A stretch of 59,719 nt of DNA. Source: Microbispora catharanthi. GTDB lineage: Bacteria > Actinomycetota > Actinomycetes > Streptosporangiales > Streptosporangiaceae. The stretch lies in assembly GCF_006334915.2 (NCBI RefSeq), contig NZ_VDMA02000037.1, forward strand, positions 1-59,719. The letters run 5' to 3'. A program made the position numbers and the translations under genes. Under the pieces are notes generated by a model, which ran no database searches, was not told where the DNA came from, and saw only the letters and a program-made list of their open reading frames with translations. Positions 32,741-40,624 of the stretch are shown here, in pieces (within the stretch, counting starts at the first letter, position 1; the number at the start of each line of letters is the position of its first letter).

Positions 32741-33973
32741 GTGCCCGACCCCAGTGCCCGGCGCAGGAGTGCCAGGTGTCGCATCGCGGCCCGGTCGGCG
32801 GCGGGAGCGACGGCCGCGCTGGCCCTGATGACGTGGCCGGTGCTCGCGGCGACCGAAGCCACGACCGTGCCGTATTCCTGCACTCCAGCCGGTGGCGCCG
32901 CCGCGACCTACCCGGTGAACGTGACCCTCGTCGCGCCCGACGACCCGGTGGTGAGCAGCACGGCGACCGTGACCTGGCGGATCGCTCCCGCGTCGCCGTC
33001 GAGCGGCCAGAGCGCGATGGTGGCACCGGCGACGGGCATCGCAGCGAGCGACGTCATGATCGCCGAGGGCCTGGTGGAGGTGACCGGCGCTCCCGTCGTG
33101 AGCGAATCCGCCACTCCCAGCCCGTCGCCGACCCCCACGCCCTCTCCGTCGGCGTCGCCTTCCGCGTCGGCCACCCCCTCCCCTTCTGCCTCGCCGTCTT
33201 CGGACGACACGAGCACCTCCGCGACCCCCTCCGCGAGTGCGTCACCCTCCGCGAGTGCGACTCCCTCCGCCGGCGCGACTCCCTCCGGCGAGGACACGGA
33301 CGACACGGAGACCGGCACGCAGGAGGAGAGTCCTTCGGTCATCACGCTGAGCCCGTCCGCCTCCACGGTGGTTCCCTCGTCTGTCTCGCCGTCGGTCACG
33401 CTGACGCCGATCCCCGAACTGCTCGTCACGCTGACTCCGACGGCGGTGGGCACGGTCGGAGTCGCGGCAGGGAACTTCACGCTGAAGCTGCGCCCGGCGG
33501 GGGACACCACCGGCACGGGCGAGGCGCTCTACACGTGCACGCTGCCGGCGTCCGCGACCCGGGCGTCGCTCGCGCTCACCGTCGCCGCCTCCTCGTCCAC
33601 CTCGCCGTCCCCCTCACCGTCCGCTTCGCTCTCCCCTTCGCCGAGCCCGACCGCCAGCCCTGACGCGGACGGCAACACGAGCAGCTCGCCCACTCCCAGC
33701 GCCGGAGCGTCGACGACCCCGACCACGAGGACCACGGCGACCACCACGGTCACGGCGACCGCGACGGTCTCCCGTACGGCGACCAAGCAGATCAAGACGA
33801 CGCCGCTCGGCGGCGCGCAGACCGGGGCCGGGGGCGACGCGGGCCCGGACGCCCGGCTTGTCGTGCTCACCGGCCTGGCGCTGATGGCCGCGGCTGCGGC
33901 CGGAGGGCTGCTGCTCCGGCGCTTCGGTCCGAACCCCGGCTCATACAACCCCGGCTCGTACGGCAGGCACTAG
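32741..33973 (+). CDS. Secreted wall-anchored protein B with TPxGGAxTG sorting signal
   Basis: A 410-residue exported protein from GTG 32741 (AGGAGA upstream). A twin-Arg-rich start (ARRRSARCRIAARSAAG) and ALALMTWPVLAA form the signal peptide. The first folded segment, TVPYSCTPAGG to TVTWRIAPAS, and a second, VTLTPTAVGTVGV to ALYTCTLPA, are split by a 100-residue Ser/Pro/Ala linker; the YSC and YTC cysteines probably pair as in protein C. After another Ser/Pro stalk the end reads TPLGGAQTGAGGD, helix VVLTGLALMAAAAAGGLLL, then RRFG. It lies upstream of protein C and sortase 2 on the same strand. Confidence 0.8.
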   Translation: MPDPSARRRSARCRIAARSAAGATAALALMTWPVLAATEATTVPYSCTPAGGAAATYPVNVTLVAPDDPVVSSTATVTWRIAPASPSSGQSAMVAPATGIAASDVMIAEGLVEVTGAPVVSESATPSPSPTPTPSPSASPSASATPSPSASPSSDDTSTSATPSASASPSASATPSAGATPSGEDTDDTETGTQEESPSVITLSPSASTVVPSSVSPSVTLTPIPELLVTLTPTAVGTVGVAAGNFTLKLRPAGDTTGTGEALYTCTLPASATRASLALTVAASSSTSPSPSPSASLSPSPSPTASPDADGNTSSSPTPSAGASTTPTTRTTATTTVTATATVSRTATKQIKTTPLGGAQTGAGGDAGPDARLVVLTGLALMAAAAAGGLLLRRFGPNPGSYNPGSYGRH

Positions 33974-34129
33974 CGTCCGGCGGACGCGGACATGCCGAGA
34001 ACGTGAGAAAGTTTGAGCAAGGGGAGGCGGTCTTGGGGTTTTTGTCCGTAAGATCTCTACCTGACCGTGACCGTATGCTGGCATGCTGGTACGCCTGTTG
34101 ACTGCGAGCATGGAAGTGGAGAGAAGTCA

Positions 34130-35050
34130 GTGCTGAAGTCAAAGGCGCGGGGCCGTGTCGCCGGAAGGGCCGCCGCGGCCGGAGTGGTCAGCGCGGGCCT
34201 TCTCCTGGGCCTGGGCGCGCTCGGCGCGCGAGCCGACACGAAGACCGTGACCTACAGCTGCACTCCGGGCACGGGCGGCACCGCCGTCACGCACGATTTC
34301 ACGGTGACGCTCACCGCGAGCACCTCGGCGGTGAGCGGCACCCAGTACACCGCGACCCTGAACATCCAGCCGGTCACGACTTCGGCGTTCCCCGCGCCGG
34401 TGCAGATCGCGAGCGGGGCGGCGATCGAGTTGCAGCCCACCGTGTCGGCGTCGGCGCTGCCGGCCGGTATGACCGCGGGCGTGTCCACACCCTCGCCGAC
34501 CGGTACGGCGTTGACCGCGTCCGTCGCGGCCCAGGGGCCGATGCCGTCGCTCCCCACGGCGACGCTGACCGTCACGCCGGCGACCGGGGCCACCTCCGTC
34601 GTGCTGACGGCGAAGGACTTCAAGATCAGCATGGTCGCCCCCGCCGGCACCGGCACGACCACCACGACGCCCACCGCGCTCTACAACTGCGTGGTCGCGA
34701 CGACGGGCAGCACGCTGCCGGCCGTGGCGACGATTCCGGTGACGAGCGCCTCGGCGTCCCCGAGCGCGAGTGCCAGCGCCAGCCCCAGCGCCTCCGCGAG
34801 CGTCTCGCCCACGCCGCGTAACACCAGGACGGTGTACGAAACGGTCTTCGCGTCGCCCACGCCGTCCAAGACGAAGAAGACGAGGTCCGCCCAGGTCGAG
34901 AACACTCCCGGGGGTGGCGCGGCCACCGGCGGTGGAGGGGACGCGGGCCCCGACGCCCGCCTCTTCGTCCTCACCGGCGTCGCGCTCATGCTGGCGGCGG
35001 GGGGCGGCGGACTCGTGCTCCGGACCCGGCGCCGCCCGGTGAGGCAGTAG
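34130..35050 (+). CDS. Secreted wall-anchored protein C with TPxGGAxTG sorting signal
   Basis: A 306-residue exported protein from GTG 34130 (GGAGAG 9 bases upstream). Signal peptide: KSKARGRVAGRAAAAGVV then LLLGLGALGARA. The mature domain (about 35-220) opens TVTYSCTPGTGG and closes ALYNCVVATTG, the same Cys-framed layout as proteins A and B. A short Ser/Ala stalk and RTVYETVFASPTPSK lead to the anchor: TPGGGAATGGGGD, helix FVLTGVALMLAAGGGGLVL, and RTRRRP. Sortase 2 starts 8 bases after the stop, so this should be its direct substrate. Confidence 0.82.
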   Translation: MLKSKARGRVAGRAAAAGVVSAGLLLGLGALGARADTKTVTYSCTPGTGGTAVTHDFTVTLTASTSAVSGTQYTATLNIQPVTTSAFPAPVQIASGAAIELQPTVSASALPAGMTAGVSTPSPTGTALTASVAAQGPMPSLPTATLTVTPATGATSVVLTAKDFKISMVAPAGTGTTTTTPTALYNCVVATTGSTLPAVATIPVTSASASPSASASASPSASASVSPTPRNTRTVYETVFASPTPSKTKKTRSAQVENTPGGGAATGGGGDAGPDARLFVLTGVALMLAAGGGGLVLRTRRRPVRQ

Positions 35051-35058
35051 GACGAGCC

Positions 35059-35976
35059 ATGACCACCCCGCCACCTGGACAGTACCCGCCGGGCCAGCCC
35101 TACGGCGTGCCTCTCGGGCCGGGCGGGCAGGGCTACCCGCAGCCGGTTTACGGCCAGCCGGTCTTCCAGCCGGTCATGCTGCCCCAGATGCAGCACGTGC
35201 AGCCGGGGCCCCCGCCGCAGCCCCCGGAGGAGAAGCCTCCCGGTGACGGCGCGGAGGCCATCCGGCGGGTGCTGATCACGGCGGCCATCCTGGGCTTGGT
35301 CGTCGTGATCGTGGGCGTGGTGATCATGGTGAACAACCCCGACGAGTACGCCGCGCCGACCCGCTCGACGGTGAAGCTCGCGGCGCCGCAGAACGGGCTC
35401 GCCCCCTCCGTGGGGCCGGGCGGCGCCGGGCAGCCGCTGACGCAGGCGGTCGCCACCGCGCCTCCGCCGGTTCCGAACATTCCGGCGGCCCCGGCGATGC
35501 AGCCGTCCACGCCCAGGCGCCTGGTCATTCCCAAGATCGGCGTGAACGCCCCGATCAAGTCGGTCGGTCTCGACCGCTCCGGTGCGATCCAGACGCCCCC
35601 GATCGGCAACCCGAACCTGGTCGGCTGGTATCGCGGCGGCCCGACGGCGGGTGAGGCGGGCCCTGCGGTCATGCTCGGCCACAAGGACACCACCTCGCGC
35701 GGCGCCGTCTTCACTCGCCTGCACGAACTGGCGTACGGCGACAAGATCGAGGTGTACCGCCTCGACGGGACCGTGGCCATCTTCACCGTGGGCGGTATCG
35801 AGCAGGCGAACAAGCAGACGTTCCCCACCAACCGGGTGTACGGGCACGCCGACAACGCCGAGCTCAGGCTGATCACCTGTGGCGGCAAATACAACTATTC
35901 GACCGGTCACTACTTCGACAATGTCATCGTCTACGCCACGATGACCGGAACGCGTCTGGCGAAAACGACGTCCTGA
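35059..35976 (+). CDS. Class F-like sortase 2
   Basis: A 305-residue membrane-anchored sortase. The first 75 residues are a cytoplasmic Pro/Gln/Gly-rich head (PPGQYPPGQPYG), then helix VLITAAILGLVVVIVGVVIMV, linker, and the barrel: RLVIPKIGVNAPIKSVGLDR, catalytic His in VMLGHKDTTSRGAVF, catalytic Cys in LRLITCGGKYN. Beyond the Cys the usual Arg is again missing (GHYFDNVIVYA). The head is much longer than that of sortase 1 and may tether the enzyme to cytoplasmic partners. It follows protein C by 8 bases, so the pair is one operon. Confidence 0.9.
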   Translation: MTTPPPGQYPPGQPYGVPLGPGGQGYPQPVYGQPVFQPVMLPQMQHVQPGPPPQPPEEKPPGDGAEAIRRVLITAAILGLVVVIVGVVIMVNNPDEYAAPTRSTVKLAAPQNGLAPSVGPGGAGQPLTQAVATAPPPVPNIPAAPAMQPSTPRRLVIPKIGVNAPIKSVGLDRSGAIQTPPIGNPNLVGWYRGGPTAGEAGPAVMLGHKDTTSRGAVFTRLHELAYGDKIEVYRLDGTVAIFTVGGIEQANKQTFPTNRVYGHADNAELRLITCGGKYNYSTGHYFDNVIVYATMTGTRLAKTTS

Positions 35977-36056
35977 GCCGGGGCACCTCGCCGGAAGGGC
36001 TCGTGGCCGGCGGCCGTCGGGGCTATGGTCTCTTCGACCGATCATGAGGAGGGCCT

Positions 36057-36941
36057 GTGGGCTGGTTCTCGAAACTCCTGCTGCCCGGTCGGCTGCGCAC
36101 AGGGCCCACGGCGCTGCTGCCTGCCCGGCCGGATCCGAAGACACTGCTGGCTGTCGCACAACTCGCCGATCCCGAGGCGAGAACCGACGGCGACGACATC
36201 CTCGCGGGCGGGGCGCGCATCGAGCCGCCCGTCGAACTGACCGGAGACGTCCTCGCCAAGCTCGGAGTGGCCGACGAGGACAGGCTCTGGGCGTGCCGGA
36301 TCGCCGCCGAGGGCCCGCTGCCGGTGGACTTCTTCGACAAGAGCCTGGCCGAGGGCATCGCATACCGCCTGGGCGGCTGGTCGCTCTGCCAGGGCGAGCC
36401 GCTCGATCCGGCGGAGGACGGCGGAGACCCGCTGGTCTACCTGCCGGCCGTGCCGGAGCCCGGGGAGATCCTGCCGATCCTCGCCCAGTCACTGCGGCAC
36501 GCCGACGCCGTGGACACCGAAAGGTGGCCGGAAGGTGAGCTGATCGAGGGCGTCGTCCACGTCCCCGTCCGCCGTGGCAGGGTGGCCGACGTCTACGCGG
36601 GCGCCGACGTGCTGGTCACGATCGAGGAGGGGCACCGCTTGCCGCCCGCCGCCCAGGTCCGCTGGCCGTACCTGACGGAGATCGCGATCGCCCGGGTCTC
36701 CCCGGTCGCGCGTACGGAGGAGACGGGAGGCGAGGACGCCGAGCTTGCCGGTGCGGCTGCTGGAGATGCGGCCGACGGCCGGACGGAAGACGTGACGAGC
36801 GCGGACGAGGCGCAGGGGGCGCTGCTCGCGCGGGCGGCCGTGGCGCTCGCGCTCGCGGACGGGCTCCGGGGGATCGCGGCCGACAGCCGGGGTTTCCAAC
36901 TCGCCGAGGCCGACGACGTGCTGCCCGGACGATACGCCTGA
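36057..36941 (+). CDS. Uncharacterised cytoplasmic protein
   Basis: A 294-residue protein with a GTG start behind GAGGAGGG. It has no signal peptide or membrane helix. Recognisable stretches are WFSKLLLPGRL, KLGVADEDRLWACRIAAEGPLPVDFF, GGWSLCQGEPLD and VHVPVRRGRVADVYAGADVLVTIEEGH. The region from 215 to 250 is Ala/Asp/Glu-rich and probably disordered. I do not recognise the family. It stands alone between the sortase island and the thiolase. Confidence 0.7.
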   Translation: MGWFSKLLLPGRLRTGPTALLPARPDPKTLLAVAQLADPEARTDGDDILAGGARIEPPVELTGDVLAKLGVADEDRLWACRIAAEGPLPVDFFDKSLAEGIAYRLGGWSLCQGEPLDPAEDGGDPLVYLPAVPEPGEILPILAQSLRHADAVDTERWPEGELIEGVVHVPVRRGRVADVYAGADVLVTIEEGHRLPPAAQVRWPYLTEIAIARVSPVARTEETGGEDAELAGAAAGDAADGRTEDVTSADEAQGALLARAAVALALADGLRGIAADSRGFQLAEADDVLPGRYA

Positions 36942-37008
36942 GCCCTCTCCATCGACCATGCCCATCCCGTCGCCTCCCCCGACGAAAGTTCTGATGTAAC
37001 CTCTCACT

Positions 37009-37027
37009 AACCGAACATTGCTCGGTT
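37009..37027. promoter_or_regulatory. Palindromic operator upstream of the thiolase
   Basis: AACCGA-N7-TCGGTT, with a central CATTG, ends 15 bases before the start codon. It has the size and symmetry of a TetR-family site and may control acyl-CoA metabolism. Confidence 0.5.
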
Positions 37028-37042
37028 TCCTATGGAGGCACT

Positions 37043-38188
37043 GTGGCAGAGGCGTACATCGTCGGGGCGGTCCGCACGCCGGTCGGCAAGAAGAAGGGCG
37101 GGCTCTCCGCGGTCCACCCGGTCGACCTGGCCGCCCACACTCTCTCCGCGCTCGTCGAGCGCACCGGCGTCGATCCCGCCGCCGTGGACGACGTGATCAT
37201 GGGCTGCGTCATGCAGTTCGGCCCGCAGTCCATGGACATCGCACGCAACGCGTGGCTCAGCGCGGGCCTCCCGGAGACCGTGGCCGGGGTCACGATCGAC
37301 CGGCAGTGCGGCTCGTCGCAGCAGGCCATCCACTTCGCCGCGCAGGGAGTGCTGTCGGGCACGCAGGACCTGGTCGTGGCGGCCGGCGTCGAGTCGATGT
37401 CCATCGTCCCCATGGGGTCGAGCATCACAGCGGCGCTGGAGAAGGGCATGCCGTTCCCGTTCGGCGACAAGTGGGTCGAGCGGTACGGCAAGCAGGAGAT
37501 CTCCCAGTTCCGCGGCGCGGAGCTGATGTGCGACAAGTGGGGCCTGGAGCGTGACGAGCTGGAGCGCTACGCCTACGAGAGCCACCAACGGGCCGCGAAG
37601 GCGATCGCCAACGGCCACTTCAAGGACCAGATCGCCCCGGTCGACGGCGTGACCGACGACGAGGGCCCGCGGCCCGACACCACGCTGGAGAAGATGGCCG
37701 AGCTGAAGACCCTGCGTGAGGGCGGCCGGATCACCGCGGCCACCTCCTCGCAGATCTCCGACGGCTCGGGCGCGGTGCTCATCGCCTCGGAGCAGGCGGT
37801 GCGCGACCACGGGCTGGTCCCGCGCGCCCGCATCGTCACGCTCGCGCTGACCGGCGACGACCCGATCTACATGCTCACGGCGCCGATCCCGGCCACCCGC
37901 AAGGCGCTGGCCAAGGCGGGGCTCGCGATCGGGGACATCGACGTCGTCGAGATCAACGAGGCGTTCGCCCCGGTGCCGCTGGCCTGGATCAAGGAGATCG
38001 GGGCCGACCCGGCGCGGACCAACCCCAACGGCGGCGCCATCGCGCTGGGGCACCCGCTGGGCGGCACCGGCGCGATCCTCATGACCAAGCTCCTGCACGA
38101 GCTTGAGCGCACCGGTGGGCGATATGGCCTGCAGACGATGTGCGAGGGCGGCGGCCAGGCCAACGTCACGATCATCGAGCGTCTCTGA
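37043..38188 (+). CDS. Acetyl-CoA C-acyltransferase (thiolase)
   Basis: A 381-residue thiolase. The acyl-accepting Cys is in TIDRQCGSSQQAIHFAA, the two His sites in EINEAFAPVPL and GGAIALGHPLGGTGA, and the second Cys in QTMCEGGGQAN. It catalyses the last step of beta-oxidation, or condensation of acyl-CoAs. RBS TGGAGG precedes the start. A 19-base palindrome just upstream suggests repressor control, and a 17-base-pair terminator follows the stop directly. Confidence 0.94.
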   Translation: MAEAYIVGAVRTPVGKKKGGLSAVHPVDLAAHTLSALVERTGVDPAAVDDVIMGCVMQFGPQSMDIARNAWLSAGLPETVAGVTIDRQCGSSQQAIHFAAQGVLSGTQDLVVAAGVESMSIVPMGSSITAALEKGMPFPFGDKWVERYGKQEISQFRGAELMCDKWGLERDELERYAYESHQRAAKAIANGHFKDQIAPVDGVTDDEGPRPDTTLEKMAELKTLREGGRITAATSSQISDGSGAVLIASEQAVRDHGLVPRARIVTLALTGDDPIYMLTAPIPATRKALAKAGLAIGDIDVVEINEAFAPVPLAWIKEIGADPARTNPNGGAIALGHPLGGTGAILMTKLLHELERTGGRYGLQTMCEGGGQANVTIIERL

Positions 38189-38198
38189 CCGTTCCGCA

Positions 38199-38238
38199 CG
38201 AAAAGGGCACCCCGGATCGCCCCGGGGTGCCCTTTTCG
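38199..38238. terminator. Bidirectional terminator between thiolase and SDR
   Basis: CGAAAAGGGCACCCCGG pairs perfectly with its complement across a 6-base loop (17-base stem), giving a U-run on either strand. Its sequence is nearly repeated at 39919. Confidence 0.92.
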
Positions 38239-38292
38239 TGCAGGAGAGCGGCGTGGTGTGCCCAGAGCCGTACGGGGCTCTCGCGTCCGTCC

Positions 38293-39060
38293 TCAGACGC
38301 GGGGGCCGAGGAAGGTGCCGCCGGTGGCGTCGATGAGGTCGCCGGTGATCCAGCGGGCGTCGTCGGAGGCGAGGAAGGCCACGACGTCGGCGATGTCGGA
38401 CGGCTGGCCGATGCGGTTGAGCGCGGAGGCCGTCGCGGTGAGCGCCTCGATCTCCGGGCTGGAATGGATCCAGGCGTTCGGTTCGGTGTCGGTGACGCCG
38501 GGCGCCACCGTGTTGACCGTGATGCCTCGTTCGCCCACCGCATGGGCCAGCGTCCTGCCGAGCACATTGATCGCACCCTTGGCCATCGAGTAGGCGAGTT
38601 CGTGGGCGATGGCGATGCGCGTGTCGGCGGAGGAGATGTTGATGACGCGGCCGCCGTCGCGCAGCAGGGGCAGAGCCCGCTGGATGATGAAGAACGGTGC
38701 GCGCACGTTGAGCGCGATCAGCCGGTCGAACTCCTCGGGGGTCGTCCGGTCGATCGAGCCGGTTCCCATCGCGCCGCCCGCGTTGTTGACCAGGATGTCC
38801 AGCGGCCGCCCGGCCAGGCCCTCCTCCAGCCCGGCGAACAGCGTGTCGACGTCGCCGGGCACGCCGAGCTCGGCCCGGACGGCGAAGGCACGGCCGCCCA
38901 CCTGCTCGATCGTCGCGATCGTCTCCTTCGCCGCGGACTCGTTGCGGCCGTAGTGCACGGCGACGTACGCGCCGTCCGCCGCCAGGCGCTGGGCGATCGC
39001 CCGGCCGATTCCGCGCGAACCACCGGTGACCAGCGCCGTCTTACCCGCGAGCTTGCTCAT
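38293..39060 (-). CDS. SDR-family oxidoreductase (FabG-like)
   Basis: A 255-residue classical SDR. The cofactor loop is LVTGGSRGIGRAIAQRL, VHYGRNESAA follows with the NADP-type Arg, NNAGG is present, and INISSADTR then AYSMAKGAINVL give the catalytic Ser, Tyr and Lys. I choose ATG 39060 over the ATG three codons earlier because GAGGAG directly abuts the latter. It is divergent from a TetR-family gene, and the AT-rich repeats between suggest that the regulator controls it. The likely role is carbonyl reduction of a small substrate. Confidence 0.9.
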   Translation of the reverse strand: MSKLAGKTALVTGGSRGIGRAIAQRLAADGAYVAVHYGRNESAAKETIATIEQVGGRAFAVRAELGVPGDVDTLFAGLEEGLAGRPLDILVNNAGGAMGTGSIDRTTPEEFDRLIALNVRAPFFIIQRALPLLRDGGRVINISSADTRIAIAHELAYSMAKGAINVLGRTLAHAVGERGITVNTVAPGVTDTEPNAWIHSSPEIEALTATASALNRIGQPSDIADVVAFLASDDARWITGDLIDATGGTFLGPRV

Positions 39061-39104
39061 TCCGTCCATCTCCTCAGCTCATGCGAAAACTGTTTATGCC
39101 GCAC

Positions 39105-39130
39105 ACTGTTTTGTCTATGTTATATACAGT
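39105..39130. promoter_or_regulatory. Inverted repeats between divergent SDR and TetR genes
   Basis: ACTGTT at 39105 is matched by ACAGT at 39126-39130, with another ACTGTTT at 39089. The AT-rich spacer (TTATATACAG) contains likely -10 boxes. It is a candidate TetR operator. Confidence 0.5.
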
Positions 39131-39165
39131 TTCTGGAAGAGGGTCAAGGCGAATCGGGAGGGCCG

Positions 39166-39912
39166 GTGGCGGCGAAGGGTGACAAGGGCGGCGGCGATCT
39201 CGCCCGCGGCATGGACCTGCTCTGGGGGACGGCCGACAGGCCCAGCCGGGGTCCGAAGCCGAGCATGTCCGTGGAGCGGATCACCGGGACCGCGATCGAG
39301 ATCGCCGACGCCGAGGGGCTGGCGGCCGTCTCGATGCAGCGGATCGCCGCCGCCTTCGGGTTCACGACGATGTCGCTGTACCGGTACGTGCCGAGCAAGG
39401 CGGAGCTGGTCGCCCTCATGATCGATACGGCGATCGGCGACCGCCCCGATCTGGAGTCCGTGCCGGGAGGGTGGCGTGACCGGCTGGCGGACTGGGCCCG
39501 GCAGTGCCTGCGGCTCTTCGTGCGCCATCGCTGGCTGATCGAGGCGACCGGCGGGCATCGCATCATGGGGCCGAACGAGCTGGGCTGGCTGGACGCCGCG
39601 CTCGCCGTCCTCGCGGACGCCGGTTTTCCGCCGGTCGAGCAGCACGACGCGTTCCTGCTCCTCAACGGGCATGTCCGCAGCGTCGCGCAGAACATGACGG
39701 GAGCCGATCGGCTACGCGTCGACGAGTGGTCGGCCGCTCTCGGGGAGCGGCTGCGCCGGCATGGCGACCGCTATCCGGCCCTGGTCGCGGCCATGCGGGG
39801 CGGCGGCTACTCCCAGCCCGCGGCCGAGCCCCTGGAATTCGGGCTGCGCTGCCTGCTCGACGGGCTCGAGAAGCTCCTGGCGGAGGCGCCGGGCACGCCA
39901 CCGGGCCGTTGA
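39166..39912 (+). CDS. TetR-family regulator with TetR_C-type ligand domain
   Basis: A 248-residue repressor from GTG 39166 (GGGAGGG upstream). The helix-turn-helix is at about 45-85: GLAAVSMQRIAAAFGFTTMSLYRYVPSKAEL. The ligand-binding half begins DRLADWARQCLRLFVRHRWLIE, a pattern of the subgroup related to TetR of tetracycline resistance (TetR_C). The first 25 residues (KGDKGGGDLARGMDLLWG) form a short extension typical of this subgroup in actinomycetes. It most likely controls the divergent SDR. A terminator follows the stop. Confidence 0.9.
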   Translation: MAAKGDKGGGDLARGMDLLWGTADRPSRGPKPSMSVERITGTAIEIADAEGLAAVSMQRIAAAFGFTTMSLYRYVPSKAELVALMIDTAIGDRPDLESVPGGWRDRLADWARQCLRLFVRHRWLIEATGGHRIMGPNELGWLDAALAVLADAGFPPVEQHDAFLLLNGHVRSVAQNMTGADRLRVDEWSAALGERLRRHGDRYPALVAAMRGGGYSQPAAEPLEFGLRCLLDGLEKLLAEAPGTPPGR

Positions 39913-39918
39913 TGTGGA

Positions 39919-39953
39919 GAAAGGGCACCCCGGATCACCCGGGATGCCCTTTC
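39919..39953. terminator. Hairpin between TetR gene and the 48-residue gene
   Basis: GAAAGGGCACCCCGG pairs with CCCGGGATGCCCTTTC with one mismatch. It shares its left arm with the terminator at 38199. Confidence 0.8.
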
Positions 39954-39967
39954 GGTCGCGAAGCGGC

Positions 39968-40114
39968 TTACCTGGCTCTCGGCAGCCGCCGCGGCTGCCG
40001 CACCGGCCGCATGGGCGGGGCCGGGATCTGACGCGGCGGCGGGAAGGAGCGCTGGGGCTGCGGCGTGCGGGGGTTCTGCCGCTTGCCGCCCTTGCTGGAC
40101 GCGCGAGTACGCAT
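39968..40114 (-). CDS. Small highly basic Pro/Arg-rich protein
   Basis: A 48-residue protein that is too short for most gene callers. It starts MRTRASSKGGKRQNP and continues with SFPPPRQIPAPP and RQPRRLPRAR to a TAA. About a quarter of the residues are Arg or Lys, and there is no acidic residue. AAGGAGATCCCGT directly before the ATG gives a strong ribosome site, and a terminator lies just after the stop, so I regard it as real. Such composition suggests nucleic-acid or ribosome binding. The function is unknown. Confidence 0.65.
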   Translation of the reverse strand: MRTRASSKGGKRQNPRTPQPQRSFPPPRQIPAPPMRPVRQPRRLPRAR

Positions 40115-40403
40115 ACGGGATCTCCTTGTACGTCGGGAACGCGGCACCGAGGTGCCGTCACTCAGCTGCCGCGTCGGATGGACAGGGCCGGAAAGCTGAG
40201 CGGATCAGCGGCTCAGAGGGCTGATCAGCGGTCGCCGTACAGAATCCACATGCCGGTGACCCTAACAACGCGCCACAACCGGGGACAAAGGGTTTTTCGC
40301 ACCGAAGCGTCCAAGCGGCGTGCAAGTCGGATACCAGATCGCGACAAGTGGGTTCCTGTGTACTCAAACACGTCAAAGAGACGTTCCTGCACAGGAGATA
40401 CCA

Positions 40404-40565
40404 GTGAAGTCGATCAAGCGCGCTGCGGCCGTTCTCGCCACCACCGCCGTCGCCGTCACCACCTTCGGCGTTATGTCCAGCCCGGCGCACGCGATGCAGC
40501 CCGGTGACGGCTGGTACCGCTGCTACATCTCGGGCTACGGCTGGATGTGGTGCTACGACGTGTGA
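40404..40565 (+). CDS. Secreted short aromatic peptide precursor
   Basis: A 53-residue precursor from GTG 40404 (AGGAGA 7 bases upstream). Residues 1-30 are a clear Sec signal peptide: KSIKRAAAVLATTAVAVTTFG ending SSPAHA. The mature part would be 23 residues, MQPGDGWYRCYISGYGWMWCYDV, rich in Trp and Tyr with two Cys ten apart that could form a disulfide loop. There are no neighbouring biosynthesis, immunity or transporter genes. A strong terminator follows within 14 bases, so it is a monocistronic unit. Confidence 0.75.
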   Translation: MKSIKRAAAVLATTAVAVTTFGVMSSPAHAMQPGDGWYRCYISGYGWMWCYDV

Positions 40566-40578
40566 GTCACACCTCGGA

Positions 40579-40620
40579 CCACGGCCCCGTCCCCGCACTC
40601 GCGCGGGGACGGGGCCGTGG
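40579..40620. terminator. Bidirectional 18-bp hairpin after the peptide gene
   Basis: CCACGGCCCCGTCCCCGC pairs perfectly with its complement across a 6-base loop. It serves the peptide gene and the convergent acyl-CoA dehydrogenase. Confidence 0.9.
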
Positions 40621-40624
40621 CGGT

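Noticed and set aside
40225..40251. Eight-codon frame MWILYGDR upstream of the basic protein, considered as a Trp-containing leader peptide
   Set aside because: It has no ribosome site and no attenuator-like alternative hairpins, and no Trp-related gene follows.
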